A stretch of 64,000 bases of DNA from Limanda limanda (Eukaryota > Chordata > Actinopteri > Pleuronectiformes > Pleuronectidae), in NCBI RefSeq assembly GCF_963576545.1, contig NC_083653.1, forward strand, positions 19,991,639 through 20,055,638, read 5' to 3'. Positions within the stretch are counted from its first letter, which is position 1. Each line of letters starts with the position of its first letter. This document shows, one piece after another, positions 49,301 through 63,404 of this stretch. The notes beneath the pieces were generated by a model that was not told the origin of the DNA, ran no database searches, and saw nothing but the letters and a program-made list of their open reading frames with translations. Both the position numbers and the translations under genes were made by a program.

Positions 49301-52300
49301 TTAGCATTTAACACGGAAACCTTCAGTAACTAATCAGACTCCATCAGGATTCAATTCCCTGTTTAACAGCAGTAAAGACATATAAAAGTCTGCTGGGTGA
49401 AGGCAGAACTCCCAATCTGAGATTTCTAATTTACAGAGGAAATTCATGTGTGAGAGTTTAAAAAGGACATAGACTGGGGCTTTCAGCCTCGCTAATGTGG
49501 CAGATTAAGATTGGAGTTATCGAAACCCAAAGCTACAGACGGCTGCTGCTTGGTAATTAATCAATGGTCCACGGCAACGTGACTCATAATCCTACTCTGG
49601 TTACGTCATCTCTACAAAACAGTGCTGGACACTGCATGCAATGAATACACGCTCCATAGACAAGTCTACAGATCAAATCGTATAGGTTGGGGTTTAGTGT
49701 AAAGTCTAAACGAATAGATTATCGCTAATAACTTGTCTGGACGCCGAATTAAAAGAAAGCATATTTGGATTGAGGATGAAGTCTAATGGCCGCCTGCACG
49801 ACAATGGATTGAAACTGAAAGATGAAGCTCCTTACCTCCAAATCCTGGTCGCATCGTAAAGTCGTGGTCGTCTATCCTCAGCAGCTGCTCTGACTTTTTC
49901 CCCTCGGCTTTAGTCATATCTTGACTCCTCTTGAATATGGAGCTGGTGGGAAACAACAATTTGAGAGTAAATCTCCGAACCACTACATTCAGTTAATTTA
50001 AGATGGTTAATTTAGCATTTTTAACACTATGCTATTTTACTCAGGTTGATCCCATCTTTACAAAGGACAAATGCTCATCCTTTTATATGTCAGCTACTAG
50101 CGCTGGGCATAACTCAATATCATTTTCATCAATAACAATATAAAAAGGGTTCAATATATATCGATATATTGCCTTTATATTGTGTAAGCAGTTTAAAAGC
50201 ACAATCTTCACTCTGGAGCAAAAATCTGTCTTTACACTTAAAAATAAGAATTTTACATGTATCATGATAATTATTGATATGGACTGAACATTATATATCT
50301 TGATGAAAGTTTTGGCCATATCGTCCACCCCTTGGGCCTCGAAAATCCTCATGTCGTCTTTTTGACATGAATTCAATTTGATTGAAACATCGAAATTTAA
50401 GTTTTTCAAACTGGGCAAAGTTCAACTGTTTAGTTTTGCTGTGTTACTGTAGCCTGTTTTTTGTTTGTATCAGGTGTATCTGGCGAGTTCAAACGAAAAC
50501 GTGGCTATATGGATAAGATGGTAGCCATTACACCTCCCTATCATCACCATGGTGGTATTGTCAGTGTTTGCATGTTAGCATGCTAATGTTGTTCTCTAGC
50601 TCATATTACATCTGTACCAGCACATCTGTAGACTATTTTTCAAAGTCTGGGTCATAATTAAATTCAGAATTCGGTCTTAGTGCTTTGAGGCAGATTACCT
50701 CACATTCACGCAGACTACCTACATCTGGCGGAAGTAGCTATTGCAGACGGTGAACAACCCAAAAATCTCTTGCCGTCACTGCCAGCACAGCAATGTGCCG
50801 CAGTGCAAATTTATAAATTTGATATAAATCATACAATTTCATTTTTTCCCCCAATTTTCCTACATCACTACATCATTTATACAGGAACCCAACCCTACAT
50901 ATGAACTTGATAAGTCTGAAGGAGGATAAGAATGGATTATATTGGGCTTAGTAGGATACCCAGAAGCGGCCAATCCTCCTCCTCTCGAGATACTGCACAC
51001 AATAGTGTGATTAAAATGCGATCATGTGCCTTTAAGTCCAGTCAAGCTGCTTTAATCTTCACTATACTCTTTTGTCTTGTCTCTGTTATCGTTATAATTG
51101 GACTAAAGAAAAAAAACACACACGTCATACCTGCCAATCTTGCGACCCGATCCTTGCATTAGAGACATTTCTCTTTTCGATCTGAAAGGGGGGGAAAAAC
51201 ACATTATGTAATTTCACAAAAATATTATGCAATGTTGAAACAGCACTCAAACTAAGTTGAGTAAATCTTTGAGAGTAATCTTTAAAAAATGGGCACAACA
51301 AAAAACAGACTTTAGAAGTGCTTTCATTTTTTGAATAAACTGCTAAGATACAACTGTTAATAAAAGAGGAGAAATCCCATCAAATCGAATTCACTCAAGG
51401 TGAGTCTGTTTAAACACCTGAAGGTTGAGTGATGCGTGGGTGAGGATTGGATTTGAGTGTGTGCTTTAAACACGTTAAGCCTTAGGAAACAAGATAATCT
51501 CCACTCTCTGCCCAGATGTCTGTAGGATATTAGATAACATTATTAGCATCATTGTTTAGGTTTGTATAACCAATCACATGGAGAGTCTCAGTATTGAGTC
51601 ATCACACAGCTGCACTGAGCTCCAGGCGACATGAGGGAAAATAACTTTGCTCAAAGTAATGAGAAATATATATTTTGCTGATGATGCAACGCTAAGCATC
51701 TAAAACACACCAGTTCATTCTGAAATGCTGAACAAAACATGTGTTAATTGTGTGAAAATAACTGAAAAGAATCTCCGGATAATCAAACGGAAAAAAAAAT
51801 GACCACAAAGGACCCTGGGCATGAGTTCACAGGAGTTGCTTGGATAATAACTCATATCCTTCACATATAAGCAGTTGTTTCATTGTAAAATACTGTTTTT
51901 TAACTGCACAACACAGACAACGGGGTCAGCAACACTTGTTATTGATTTTCCATGTGATAGGAGCTTGTTGAATCGGAAAATGTTAATTCAAAGACCGAAT
52001 CAGCAAGACTTTGTGAGTGTCAAAGTCTTGGTTTCCAAACATCTCTGTTTCTGCCTGTCAATTATAAAATGCTGCCCCGGAGCTTTCAAACTAAAATGGG
52101 GCCAGCTGTGTTTTCCAACGTCTCAGTTTAACCCACTTTTAAATTCTGGAGTAGTAAGGAGCGTATCTGTAACAGAGTTGATGCATTTTAGTATGGATAG
52201 TCTCAGCTCTAAAACAAACCTTTCATATGGACTAGAGTTGAAATAAATTCTCAAATAGCTTCATTGTTTTGCCTGCATATTAGCATGTGTAATAGTTATT

Positions 52301-55300
52301 AATTGTGGCACAAGATGTGTCTGTATTTTTTACTACGAAGCCTTTACATAGTCAACATATCGAGAAACAGCATGGATCAAAAACACAAGGGCTGCCACAT
52401 ACTCTCACTACATGATCCTTCATTAGGTGAGTGTTAATTACAAAGCATTAATACAAATCTCTGTCACATTTTTGTAAAGCATGAGGATGATGCAACGACA
52501 GGATGTTTCCTTTCACTTCCAAGAACTGTGGTTTGTGAGTGGTCAGTCATAACAGATGTCATTTTGTTGAAGGTGAGTGATGATGGTAGGATTTAAAAGT
52601 CTAATTAAAATAGGAACAATAATCTCCAAACACCACACAGCAGTGACGAGGAAAAGGCTGTTCATTTAGCTCAGCTTATTAAAAGTGTGCAACGTTCAAT
52701 AGTCAAAATACTTAAAATATGCAATGAATTAAGAGGTCCTCCTTGTGCATTGTGAGGGAAAATGATACTTTAGTGTGAAAATATCTCACATTTGTGTTCA
52801 ATGATATAGATGGCAAGTAGTTGATAAAGAGGATGACATCACTTCTTGACCATTGGCTATCACTGAAAATGCTTCTTACCAACGGGGATTTATATACAAT
52901 AGCTTTGTGTGAGAAATTAAGCCGGAAAGAGTAATCAGAAAAACTGGTGGCAAACAAACAAAACAGAAATGACACATTGGAAATTATTATTATTATGACA
53001 TCACTCTTGTTTACTGTTATCCAATGTTTTGCCGTTGCGGTCACTGTTTTTCGTCCATCTATTATCCATCAGGTAAACCACTTATCAATTCACAGTCTCC
53101 GGCCAATCTCAGCTGACAGTTGGTAGGTACACCCTGGAGAGGTCACCAGTGTATTACAGGAATGACACCTAGGATTGGGGTAATGGTTTTTATAATTATG
53201 GTTATAAACCCATCAGTGTTGATTAAAAAGCAAATGCACTTGTGCCAATCTCAACATCATTGGACATTTTGGTCTGAAAATGTGTAGTCAGGCACATTAT
53301 CTTGAACCTGGTCTAATGGAGCAGTATTTCACTGTAATTATTAAGGGTGCATTTACTGCATTATCAAGGTAGTAATATGTTCCAACATGTGCGGTGGCCC
53401 AATGAGCGCATTCCATCCTCAGTACAATCCTCTTGAACAATGCACCTGCCACAGCAACCTGTTTTCCTGCTGTTAAACCAGCCAAAGTGGAATTGGACAC
53501 GTCATAAGTGAACCTTCACCGTGATCTTTACACCATGCTCTTAGACCATTAAAATGCACTAGAGTATATTTTCTTTCAGACCTGCACTGAAGTCCTGATA
53601 ATTTCCTGACATTCTTTCGGAGGAGCTGTACGTGAGAACAAAAATGGCAGCATCGCTCCAGAGTTTTCCTGCCCCCCCCAGTAAAAACTCCAGATAATGC
53701 CAAAATGAGCCCATGCGAGAACCCAGCAGGGGATTATCGAGAGGATTCACCGCCAGCGAGTGGACCTTAATAGCATTTCAAACAGGGAACAGACGCGAAA
53801 CTCAAAACAACAAAAATAATACAAATATGTCACAATGAAATACAGGAGGCATAGGAGATATGGACGAAGATGCCAACTTGGAAAGACAATGAGATTCAAA
53901 TATTTTTGTTGATGAGGGCAGACGCTGAGGTCAATGTGCTGTAAACAAAAACGCTTAATTTCCGCAGTGGAACTTATCTGGAACATCCTACCTGTAGCAC
54001 CAGCCCTCACCTGAACACACAGATTTCTGGATTGTTGTGCCGAAGGATCTCCTATCGCGTGGTTCCAATGGGAATGTCTGGACCCAATCATGCTGACATT
54101 CTCCTTAACTCATGTCTGAAAACGGCATACGTTATCTGTTGTATTAATTGGTAGTCTTGGTAGACTAATGTTGCATCTGTCCATCACCTTTTCAGAGAGT
54201 GTTGACACCCAATGTCAGATGTTGAAGAATAACAAAGGCACATTGGGGAAGGTTCACTCTTTGGAAGTGGAAGGTTAGACCAGTCTCTTCTAAGCTGCAA
54301 TTGCAGGGTTTTTTGCCTTAACTCATCAGCTTGGATGCAGTGAAACTGGGAATGATTAAGCATCTGATTGAGGGCAGCACACGGAGAGGTCAAAAAGCTG
54401 ATCAGCTGTCAGGGCACCGTCTGGTTTCCTTAATGGCCTTTGATCAACAAGTTGACTTGAGGACACCGAGTGTTTTCATGCATGACTGAAATGGGCAGCA
54501 CAGAACATTCAAAGACACCAAGAAGTGCAGTTTGCTTCCAAGAGGTGTAACAAGTAGGAATTCCCCTTAGAGTTGTATAATTGTGTAATTAATCTGACAA
54601 ATACAATTTAAAAAACTTGGCAGACAACAAAACATGATACTAGCCTCCCTGAAACATTTCTAGTTCTGGAAAAGGGAACATGCATATTGTGTATGCCTCA
54701 TAGGGCTGTTCATGACTGTTGTTTCAGGACTGCACTTCCCAGAAACACCTTTTCGAGAGAGTCCATACAAGAAAAACAACATCATTGATAATTTGCTCAA
54801 ACAGCTACCTCAGTTTTCCCATAGGCCTCTCATGACCGCAAATAATGACTGTTCACCCATAACACCAACGCAACTAAAATTAAAGTTAAAGTATTATTGA
54901 AAAATGTCCTTAAGAAATCCCCGAGACCCTTGTGACTGATTTACAGAATTCTATTGGATACCAAAGGGTCACTAGATAAATCTGATGGGACAATTTAAAT
55001 TATCAAATTTTATATGAATTATTTGACATATAATGCAATTGGAGTTTGAGAAATTTTATTTCCCAGATTATATAAATTTGTATTTGAATTTTTAAGGACA
55101 GAAATACCTGTACAAACCATTTATCAAATCTTAGAAACAAGTAAATCCCAAGTTTGAACAAGTCAGGTCATCTAAGCCATTTGGATCTAACATGTTATCT
55201 TTCAACAGTCGGAAAGGTTTGACACACGTTTTACGTTTGTGGCTCACTAACAATGCTGTTAAATTGCTGGCCTTCCTTCCGCCCGGCTAACCTTTGCCCG

Positions 55301-57898
55301 AGCCACAACAATAGCAATAACTCAGAAAGCACATTAACACACTCAGAGGACGTGTTACATAATCAGAGTAAGTGATTTTTCTCACCAGGCACACGTCACC
55401 TTCTGTTGCAGTCAGCTAAAAAGGGAGCTTTGATTGGCGAGCATGCAGGTGAGCTCTGCCCTGATGCTACATCACATCAGTGAAGAAAAGACACTGACTG
55501 AGGGGACAGATCCAGTCTTTGACTTGGTGTCCAAAAGTTCTGGGGCCGTTGACCTTGAACTGGAAGGTGTTGGTGCATAACTGATGCGGTACACTATGGT
55601 TTGTTTGAAACTATAGTGTGATCCAAACAACAGCAGTCCTCTAGAAATAATCAATCTTTGGTTATTCTAGTTCATGTTGGAAAACAAATCTGAATAATGT
55701 ATTATGTATTTGGAGAGTCTGATCCCTGTTGTCAGCAAGAGGCAACAAACATGACACTTTTATAAGGTTAGATCAAATCAGGAAACTTCTTGTTTTACCT
55801 CTCCTGTAAGTCATGTAAGTTTGGAAATAAACAAGCGTCCTGTTACCTAATGCCACACTAATAGGTACCAGTCTAATCAACACAAATGCACGTGTGGTAG
55901 ATGTGATCTAGTACTTCAACAAACAGCACTGCACTGTTTGTGTCTGTTACCATTTGATGCACCGTACCAATATTAGCATCTGGCTAAATTCATCTGCAAT
56001 CCACAGACAGGTCACAAATACAGCTTCTGCACACTGACAAAACAGCACAAAATGCATGATACACATTAATACATCACACAAATGCTGTGTCAGTTAGATA
56101 AATTAAAAATGAGTATATATGAAAAACAAATATAATGTAGAGTCAAGCTAAATTAATATAGATTATAAAATAGTCAGTGGTTACAGAGTTGAGTTGCTTT
56201 TGCCAGGTTATATGAATTTGACTTTAAAGTCACTGACAGAGCTACAACTCTGCATGTGAGTCGTCTCCTGAGCTGTGGCTTTCACACAGAAAGCTGAAAG
56301 GCTACAGTAAAATCTATTGTGGAAGATATTTCTCATTGAAAATTGTAAACCGATTGAGAATAGTGTAAAAAGCACAGTAGATGATTTTTCTCAGGTATCT
56401 TGATGCTGAATAAGCTTCTCATCCAAAGGGAATCCAGTGGTCAGACACCAGCATGTCATACAAATGTAGGGAATACACAAATGCCTTGGCAACATGATCT
56501 GAACATTAATATTGGCTAAGCAATATAATGATACATTTGTTTTTTCTCTCGTATAACCATGTTGTATTACTGAGAGGAAGTGAACCTCTGACTGGTCATC
56601 CAGTCCATATCTGTACCCAGATACATATCACAGCTTTATTAGCAGATATTTCTCCAGATATTACTTGCAGACAGAAGCTTTACGGAGCCAATGTCAAAGC
56701 GATGCAATCCCTAAATCGGAATAAATGACATTACATCATCAAAACAGGATACCAACGACAGAAGAGAGGCTGTCCTCCTGCTGACATATAACCAAATGTC
56801 ACAGTGTCATGTGCTAATTTCATAACCAAACTCCGGGGAAGTTACGAATGGATAAATCTGAAAATTCTGTTTTCCAGTGACAAGTATCCTGCCAAAGCAG
56901 TCACGAGGGCCAAGAGTTGGACCAATACCAATAATCCCAACTGAAGGTTCGCTCACCAGCTTTCAACCGCATTGGTCTTCACTCTCACAGCTTTCACAGT
57001 CAAATGAAGAAACATGTTGGGATTTTAGACTTTTTTGTCACAATGAGGGGTGAGATGGTGTTAAAGCAGGCAGGGGCTTGTCTCAGGACAGACCATAATG
57101 GTTGAGGACTCCCAAAGCAACTGAGAATAGAGTTCAACTGCTGTTTCCAACTGTCTCCAGAGTTCAACTTCTTATGCCTTTCTTTCTTACCCATATCATA
57201 CACAGATCAGCTTGTAGGCTAACCTTAAATAAAGATGTATTTTTGGAATGCTGATAATTGAAAAATAAACTGGAATAATTAATTTATCCTACCCCTGACA
57301 CTCATACTTGTTATTAAGGCATATCTGTATAGTAAAGAGACATTACAATTCCATGGCACCTCTTTTAGTGTGTATTTAAAGATTTTACGCAGGCTTTAAA
57401 TAATTCAAATGACAATTTTCAGCTTTAGTTGCATAGGATCAAAAGTTGGCCATGCCTCAAAAGCAAATTTGCAATGCTCAAGAATAATCTGTCTCTATGG
57501 CTGAATTTCTTTCTTTCTTTCTTGCTCATGTCTTGATGGTTTATATAATGAAGAAGAATCCGCCCATCAGCATGACCCAAACACACATTTGATATCAAAG
57601 AATACCCTTTGTAGGTATAGTGTAAGAAATAGCACGAATTGCCTGACACGTCTTCACCCCTTTTGGTAAAAGTGTAAATATTTAGATTTTACGCGCGCTT
57701 TAATTGATTAAAATTACCATTATTATGGTCTCGCATGGCATCAAAAGTCAGCCAAGCCTTTCCTTCACCCCTGCGGTTGTGACCTCACCTGCAGTGTCTG
57801 TGTGGCTGCAGTGTCTGTCCCCTCGGACTCGTCAGCCCGGACACACCGAGCATCCACAGCAGCAGCAGCAGGTTGATTAGCACGACATCCGTGTGCAT
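43350..57898 (-). CDS. gabrr1: GABA-A receptor subunit rho-1 (complete, 10 coding exons)
   Basis: This is a pentameric ligand-gated chloride channel subunit, the GABA-C type prominent in retina (family knowledge). Exons: 57789-57898, 51131-51181, 49836-49942, 48230-48297, 47918-48141, 45620-45702, 45238-45378, 44997-45149, 44610-44806, 43350-43643. All are GT-AG and in phase, giving 475 aa (human about 479). A signal peptide spans about residues 1-22 ([13 protein letters not shown]). The ligand-binding domain contains [20 protein letters not shown] and the Cys-loop C194-C208. M1 is about 277-300. M2 begins at about 309 and has the rho-type Pro at the 2' position ([15 protein letters not shown]). 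M3 is about 340-361, the cytosolic loop about 364-445, and M4 about 454-475, ending YWSIYS. The M3 flank LREТ-type loop and [11 protein letters not shown] favour rho1 over rho2 or rho3. Intron 1 is 6.6 kb. No defects were seen. Confidence 0.93.
45787..45818. repeat. 14-bp perfect hairpin in gabrr1 intron 5
   Basis: Stem ACGTGTGAACGGAC, loop CGTT, exact complementary arm. It may be a remnant of a collapsed inverted-repeat element. Confidence 0.85.
45840..46003. mobile_element. Partial TTAA MITE in gabrr1 intron 5
   Basis: Ends GGTGAACTATCCCTTTAA like the full element at 37,053-37,494. The other end is lost. Confidence 0.6.
47100..47350. mobile_element. Second partial TTAA MITE in gabrr1 intron 5
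   Basis: Ends AGTGAACTATCCCTTTAA. Internal CGGGGCTTGAGG and ACACCACACAAGTAGTA match the 37 kb family. Confidence 0.6.
49040..49110. repeat. Interspersed repeat fragment
   Basis: TTGATTTAGTGTCTCCAGTT and TCTTTGGTCTATGGGAGG resemble part of a widespread fish repeat. Confidence 0.45.
49125..49250 (+). pseudogene. Tc1-like transposase N-terminal relic
   Basis: A frame reads [18 protein letters not shown], resembling the N-terminal helix of fish Tc1 transposases, then degenerates. It is a fragment of about 40 codons in gabrr1 intron 3. It is not functional. Confidence 0.5.
50099..50335. mobile_element. Degenerate MITE in gabrr1 intron 2
   Basis: GCGCTGGGCATAACTC at the left and GGCCATATCGTCCACCCC at the right resemble the ends of a common fish element with a CTGGGCGATA core. 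The middle is AT-rich (TATATATCGATATAT). Confidence 0.5.
53045..53170. repeat. Interspersed repeat in gabrr1 intron 1
   Basis: CCATCTATTATCCATC, CAATCTCAGCTGACAGTTGG and ACACCCTGGAGAGGTC match a widespread fish LINE-tail-like repeat. Confidence 0.55.
53560..54170. repeat. Dispersed repeat family 1, copy 4
   Basis: Shares ATGAGCCCATGCGAGAAC, CACCGCCAGCGAGTG, GGGCAGACGCTGAGGTCAAT and CATGTCTGAAAACGGC with the copies near 29.9 kb and 35.9 kb. Confidence 0.55.
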
Positions 57899-58200
57899 GG
57901 TGCCCTCCGTCCCGAGCCTCTCCAAACAGGCTCACAGCTGCAGGCGGCTCCAGGTGCTTGCTGCTGGTGCTGCTGCTGCTGCGCACAGGACGCGCGCTCC
58001 GCACATGTTCCGCGCCGTAAACATAGTGAGAAACTATACATAGAAGCCACGGTATTTAATCTAACAGAGGAGGAGGGTACGCGGTTTCGCCTAAACCTGC
58101 AAATCCTCCGTGTCAGATGGCTCGGATTTGCGCTCTCTGCGCTCTGAGGATAGGAGCGCACGGGTTTTCCCCCCGCCTGGCATGAGTGGAGTCCTTCACC
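57899..58200 (-). promoter_or_regulatory. gabrr1: Presumed gabrr1 5' UTR / proximal promoter
   Basis: A GC-richer stretch lies immediately upstream of the start codon, with CAGCTG E-box-type sites and a TATA-like GTATAG about 135 bases upstream. The assignment is by position. No start site can be fixed. Confidence 0.35.
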
Positions 58201-60260
58201 TCCAGTTACACAGGTTAAATACTGACCGCTGTGCAGCATCTAATCTACACACACAGTCCTACATCCATGATAAAAGAGGATGAGGGGGAAAACATGCCCT
58301 GACGCAACATATGGCTATATTTAATTACATCCTCCAAATATGTATCCAGACATGGCTGGTCCTGAACCTGGAGAAAGTGCAGAAGATGATGAATGATGAT
58401 TTGCCACATTTGGCTGAATAATACTGATTTGATTGTTTTGATGCATTTGCATTGATGATGTATAATCTGTATCACACTATAGATAGGGAGTTATGCAAGA
58501 GCCTGTTAATCCAATGTGAGTGTACATGTAGACTTTGAACTTTGGGTGATGGAGCCACAAGCTGAATGCAGGCATGTCACCTCGGTCATACACACTGTCA
58601 CAATGATATGTTGTGCTATGTCAAGAGATTTTTTAACTGATAGAAATCCTGGACAAAGAAAGAAGGATAATTTGCATATTATTTTGTTGGTTTCTATAAA
58701 ATGTTTACCACAGCAATGGCAGGCGAGAATAAAGAATGTCTACCTGATCGAAAAAAATAACCACCAAACCTATTTTGAGGTCTGTTGTATTTTTGGAAAC
58801 ATGTGTGTCTGAGATTGAGTATTTGAAACCACCATGATGATAGAGCCCTACTGATTTAATCAATAGTCGATAAAATTAGAGGAATAACTGTAACAGCAAA
58901 TTCTTTTGACTATTGATTTGTTCAGTTTCATCTTTTTCATTCTGACTTTTTTGTGTTGTCATCACTTATTTTCCTCTGCGACTTCACTCAAGACTTCTGT
59001 AAATGTGAAATTCAAAGACATATTAATTACATGATCAACTATAGTGTGAGCTATCATGCTTCTCCTCATGTTTGCTACATGAACAGAAGATATATTACAT
59101 AATACTATAAGCATACAACATAATGGTGTGTTTATTGCGTATGTGTCTGCTGAAATATAATAAGAAAAGTCCCTGCTGAAAGAGTGGGTCTGATGTCTGT
59201 GAAAAACATTTCAGCCAGGGGAGAAAGAAAAAATATAGACACAACATAAAGGAATGACAAAATCATACAATTGTCATGGTAAATTAAAAAGCTGACATAA
59301 TAGAATTTATTAAAACTTAGTAAGTATCATGAGATACAAAGATGTGGTAAGGGAGTAAAGAGTAAAACCCACCAAGCTAATTAAATGTTTTGAGCTTTTT
59401 GAGAATTTAAGGCACTGATCAGTTTTACCAACCTCAAATCCATATTAAAGTGAAAAGTGAGCTGGTGTCAGCTCTGATGAAGTTTCCATCCACTCAGTGA
59501 TTCCAATACAACATCTGTTGGGATACCACTGTCAGCTCTGTCAGTCCCAATGGCTTGTTCTTGACAGTCAGAGGACAAAGAACAACTCAAACAGAGGGAA
59601 GTGTAATGACACCAAAAAGCCTGTAGGGAAATTTGGGGCCTTTATAATCCTCAAAAGGAAAAATTTACGACACATAAAAAGAAGGAGTTGTGAGTTTTGT
59701 GTCTTTGTGCTTATCTTTGAGGAATAAGCGGGAGTAGAGAAAAGAGAGTAAGAAAATAGGTTGAAAGTGTATTATTCAGAGAGTTGGAGATAAAACCAAA
59801 GTGATAAAAGGGACTGCTCATCTCTCTTAACTTTCATAATGAGGATTAAGATATCACAGCCACAGAGGTTTACAGATGCAGTCTATTTGCTAGATGAATG
59901 AATGGATGTATGAAAAGCTGCAGCAATGCTGAATAGTCATGATGGCTGCTCTTATGCTGATGGAGAACCATGCTGAGGCGGCAAATTCGCCAAAATTGCA
60001 TGTCGACCTTTTCTGGTCTCACTGGCAGGTCTCATAGTGGACTTCAATATGCCGCCACATGTTTACGGGCATTTTTACTTACATCTATTGCAAAGTGTGG
60101 GAGTAGAAATAGAGCTCATGGACATTCAGATTCAGATTCAACCCTATTAATCCGAGAAGGGCAATTCCTTACGATGGTCTTACCAATTCATGTTAATTTT
60201 TGCTGGACTCCAATGGTCTTGTGCCAGACCTTAGGTCTAGGTTAGATTCCCAGGAAGACT

Positions 60261-60480
60261 CTGAAAAACTTGTCCATGCTTTTATTTCCAGTCAGTGAGA
60301 CTACTGTAATGCACTGCTCATGGGAACCTGCAAATAGCATCTGGATCAGCTGCAGCAACTCCAGAATGCAGCTGCTGGAGTTTTAACTATAGAAAAGTGA
60401 AATATGATTATACACCTGAGCTGAAGTTGTTACTATGGCTTCCAGTAACTTTTAGAATTGATTAAAAATGTTGATACTCG
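60261..60480 (+). pseudogene. LINE reverse transcriptase C-terminal relic
   Basis: Translation shows EKLVHAFISSQ-stop-DYCNALLMG and LQQLQNAAAGVLT. This is the conserved region of non-LTR retrotransposon reverse transcriptases of the L2/Rex-like type. Several in-frame stops mark it as dead. Confidence 0.75.
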
Positions 60481-60482
60481 TT

Positions 60483-60600
60483 TTAAAAGGGATAGATAGT
60501 TAACTGAAAAATGTAATTCACTCATTATCTAGATACTCACCACTATGCCAATGGAGGAGTGGGTGAAGTGTTTTTTTTTGTATTTTTTGTCTCCCTCTGA
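60483..60600. mobile_element. Truncated TTAA MITE
   Basis: TTAAAAGGGATAGATAGTTAACTG then CATTATCTAGATACTCACCACTAT, matching the left part of the element at 37,053. Confidence 0.55.
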
Positions 60601-60637
60601 AATCATAGTATACAGGAACAGAGCCTCAGGCCCTGTG

Positions 60638-60730
60638 TTAGAGGTTTACACGGGTACTCATACAACTGGAATAACAATCCAAGTTATTCGATTTTCTATT
60701 TTGTACACGGTATACCTTTAACAAGCTTCT
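60638..60730. repeat. Dispersed repeat family 2, copy 1
   Basis: GAGGTTTACACGGGTACTCA and ACAACTGGAATAACA recur at 63,908-64,000 in direct orientation. Confidence 0.8.
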
Positions 60731-62524
60731 CTATTTGTTACCACTGGAGCAAAGGGTGCAGGGATGTGATCTTCTCCCAGCAATCGGAGCACAACCAATC
60801 CAGAACGCCAACTAAATAACTGAGAGAAAAATGTGTAATGGTCATATAAATTCACACCTCACATATCTCAGCATGTGCCCCCTCCCCAAAGTCAGCCACC
60901 ACAGTGATGTTGTCCAAGAATGACAACTTTGCTTGGAACTGAGGTGGAAATGGAACAGAATAGAAACCGAAGTTTTCTGGATGATAGCTACTTTTAATTT
61001 GTTGATATTTGGTGGCGTCCAGCTGTGGCAAATTCTCATAGAACATTCAAGCTTTGTTGAAGTGCTTCATTGTATGACAGAAGAACTGAAGCACCGATCT
61101 AATCCTGAGGTCACACTGTTCATCCCCTCTGTTGTATAAACCTTCTCCTGGTGTACAGAACACTCACTGGATACTCCTCCAGTGTCCTGAGTGAGAAGAT
61201 CCAATGAGGAGGCTACTGCTCCATTAAATATTTAAGTCCTCATATCAAAACAGGCTGAAACATGGCCCATGTTGTTAATCCACAGTGAGGATTAGGCCTG
61301 TTTTTAACAGTGCCTTTGAACAATGGATACATAAACAGCATGTAACCTGAAATAGAGCTTGTTGCACCAAAACACGTCACAGGGTTTGATATTGTTTTAA
61401 CAGCATAGCACCAGCTACTGCTGATTTATGAGAACCGTATCTTGAAGCATCATTACAGGTTGAATCAAGTCAACAACGCACAAGTGATGGTTCATCACAA
61501 CAATACAGACATTGTAGAATCTTAATTGATATTGAGTATTGTAAATACAAAAAGTGCATTGCACACTTAATTAAATTGATTGTACAGAGATATATTTCAG
61601 CTGTAATGTGTCCAGAATAGAAATAGTTCTGAAAAACAGGAAAAATTTAAATTTTCTTTAATATTATTCCATCAGATGTTAGAGATTTTAATTCAACCTA
61701 CATCAAACTGATCTGAATTCAGTGCAATATGGTTTAAAGCTTAAAGGGAACTTGACCGGAGATATTTTGATAATATTAATAATAATAATAAATATTAATA
61801 ATAATTAATTTAATTAATTAATTTATACAGAACTTTTCAAAACAAAGTCCTTCACAAGTACAAACACTTAAAATTACATAAAAATAAATACAAATACTGA
61901 CATAAAAGAATAAAAACACTTACCGCATGACATACATTTCAACACAGCACCAATTGCTATGATAAAATCTAGAATTTGAAACACTGTACCAAGGCTATTG
62001 AAACTAACTTGCATAAATTGAATTTGTAAATTTACATTTTATTTATATATGCAGTTTAGTCCTCTGTATGTATCATTATTATGATTTACTTTTATAATTC
62101 AAGCACTAACTTCAGCATATACAGATCTTTGTTCATATCTGTAATGGAATAGCAAACCGCCCTGGAGTTTATTTTCTCAAAAGAAAAACGTTACAACATT
62201 TGATTACTGATGTCTGGGGTGAATCTGCATTTCGTCCATAAAACCAATAGAGGGCAGCAAAGGCTAAACCATGACTTAGCCGTGCAGCAGTCATAATATT
62301 GAGAGTGACAGTCTGCCATCTTGGAAAAAAAGCATTTTTAATAACCAAATCATGTGAACCATACAAGATTTCTAATGTGATCTATATGTGTTAATCTCTA
62401 ATGTATGTAAATGTCTGTCAGCAACGTGATGCGTTCAAGGCCTCTGTACTTTAAACCACACAGCACGAATAATTATCATAAACTCTTTGTTAGTTGCTAA
62501 AAGAAACTGACAGATTTGTCCGTC

Positions 62525-62550
62525 ACACACGCACACACAGGCACACACAG

Positions 62551-62586
<36 letters not shown>
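62525..62586. repeat. (CA)n microsatellite
   Basis: CACACACAGG units leading into a pure CA run. Confidence 0.95.
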
Positions 62587-62590
<4 letters not shown>

Positions 62591-63404
62591 TTAATCTGGA
62601 TTTGGTGGGTGGAAGATTGCGGCACTTGATGGAGAGCCAACCTCATGACATTACATAAAGCTTTTTATCCGTCTCTCTTCATTAGAGATTCATCTGTACA
62701 CACACCAACTGTCAGCGGATGGTCCAGATGTGTCAAAATCAAATACCATCATTTTTGAAGCAGCGTAGCAGAAGCGTTAACTCATTATCAAAGACCATGA
62801 GAAGCTGTTTGTGTTGGTGTTGGTGTATCATTTTTATTCGTTTGAAAACGTGCTGGAAGAGTCACAGTGTGAAAAGACTGCACTGTGAACGAGGTGCATG
62901 AAACTGAGGAATAAGCTGATAAAACAAGTCAGATTAACTGAGATATTTAGGAGAGTTTTGCTTTTCTCACTGTTGTTTTAACAGAAAACATTCTGTCTAA
63001 TACATTATATTTGTTACTTCATGAGACCAAATACAAGATTGATGTTTATACTAATACTTACAGTAATAAGTGTAAAAAGGGTTAGCATTTGAACTATAAT
63101 TCTGTTCTCGGCAGAATGTATAAGCCATTAAAACAACTTTCGGACCATGATAATACATTTAAATTCTCCATTATTCTTGACTAAAGACCAGACTAAGTTA
63201 TTCGGAATAAAAGTCTTTTGGAAATATGAAATCTAGTGAGATATAAGATGATTGACATCAATTTCACTTCAGGAGAGAGCTGGAGTCCGAAACTTTACAT
63301 AAAGCCTGGGGGGAACAGCAGGGCTCTGTCCACAGCATTAAACTTCACCTACCAGCTCCTCTAAATCGAATTAATAACTAGATTGACATTAAATTGAGCT
63401 CGTA

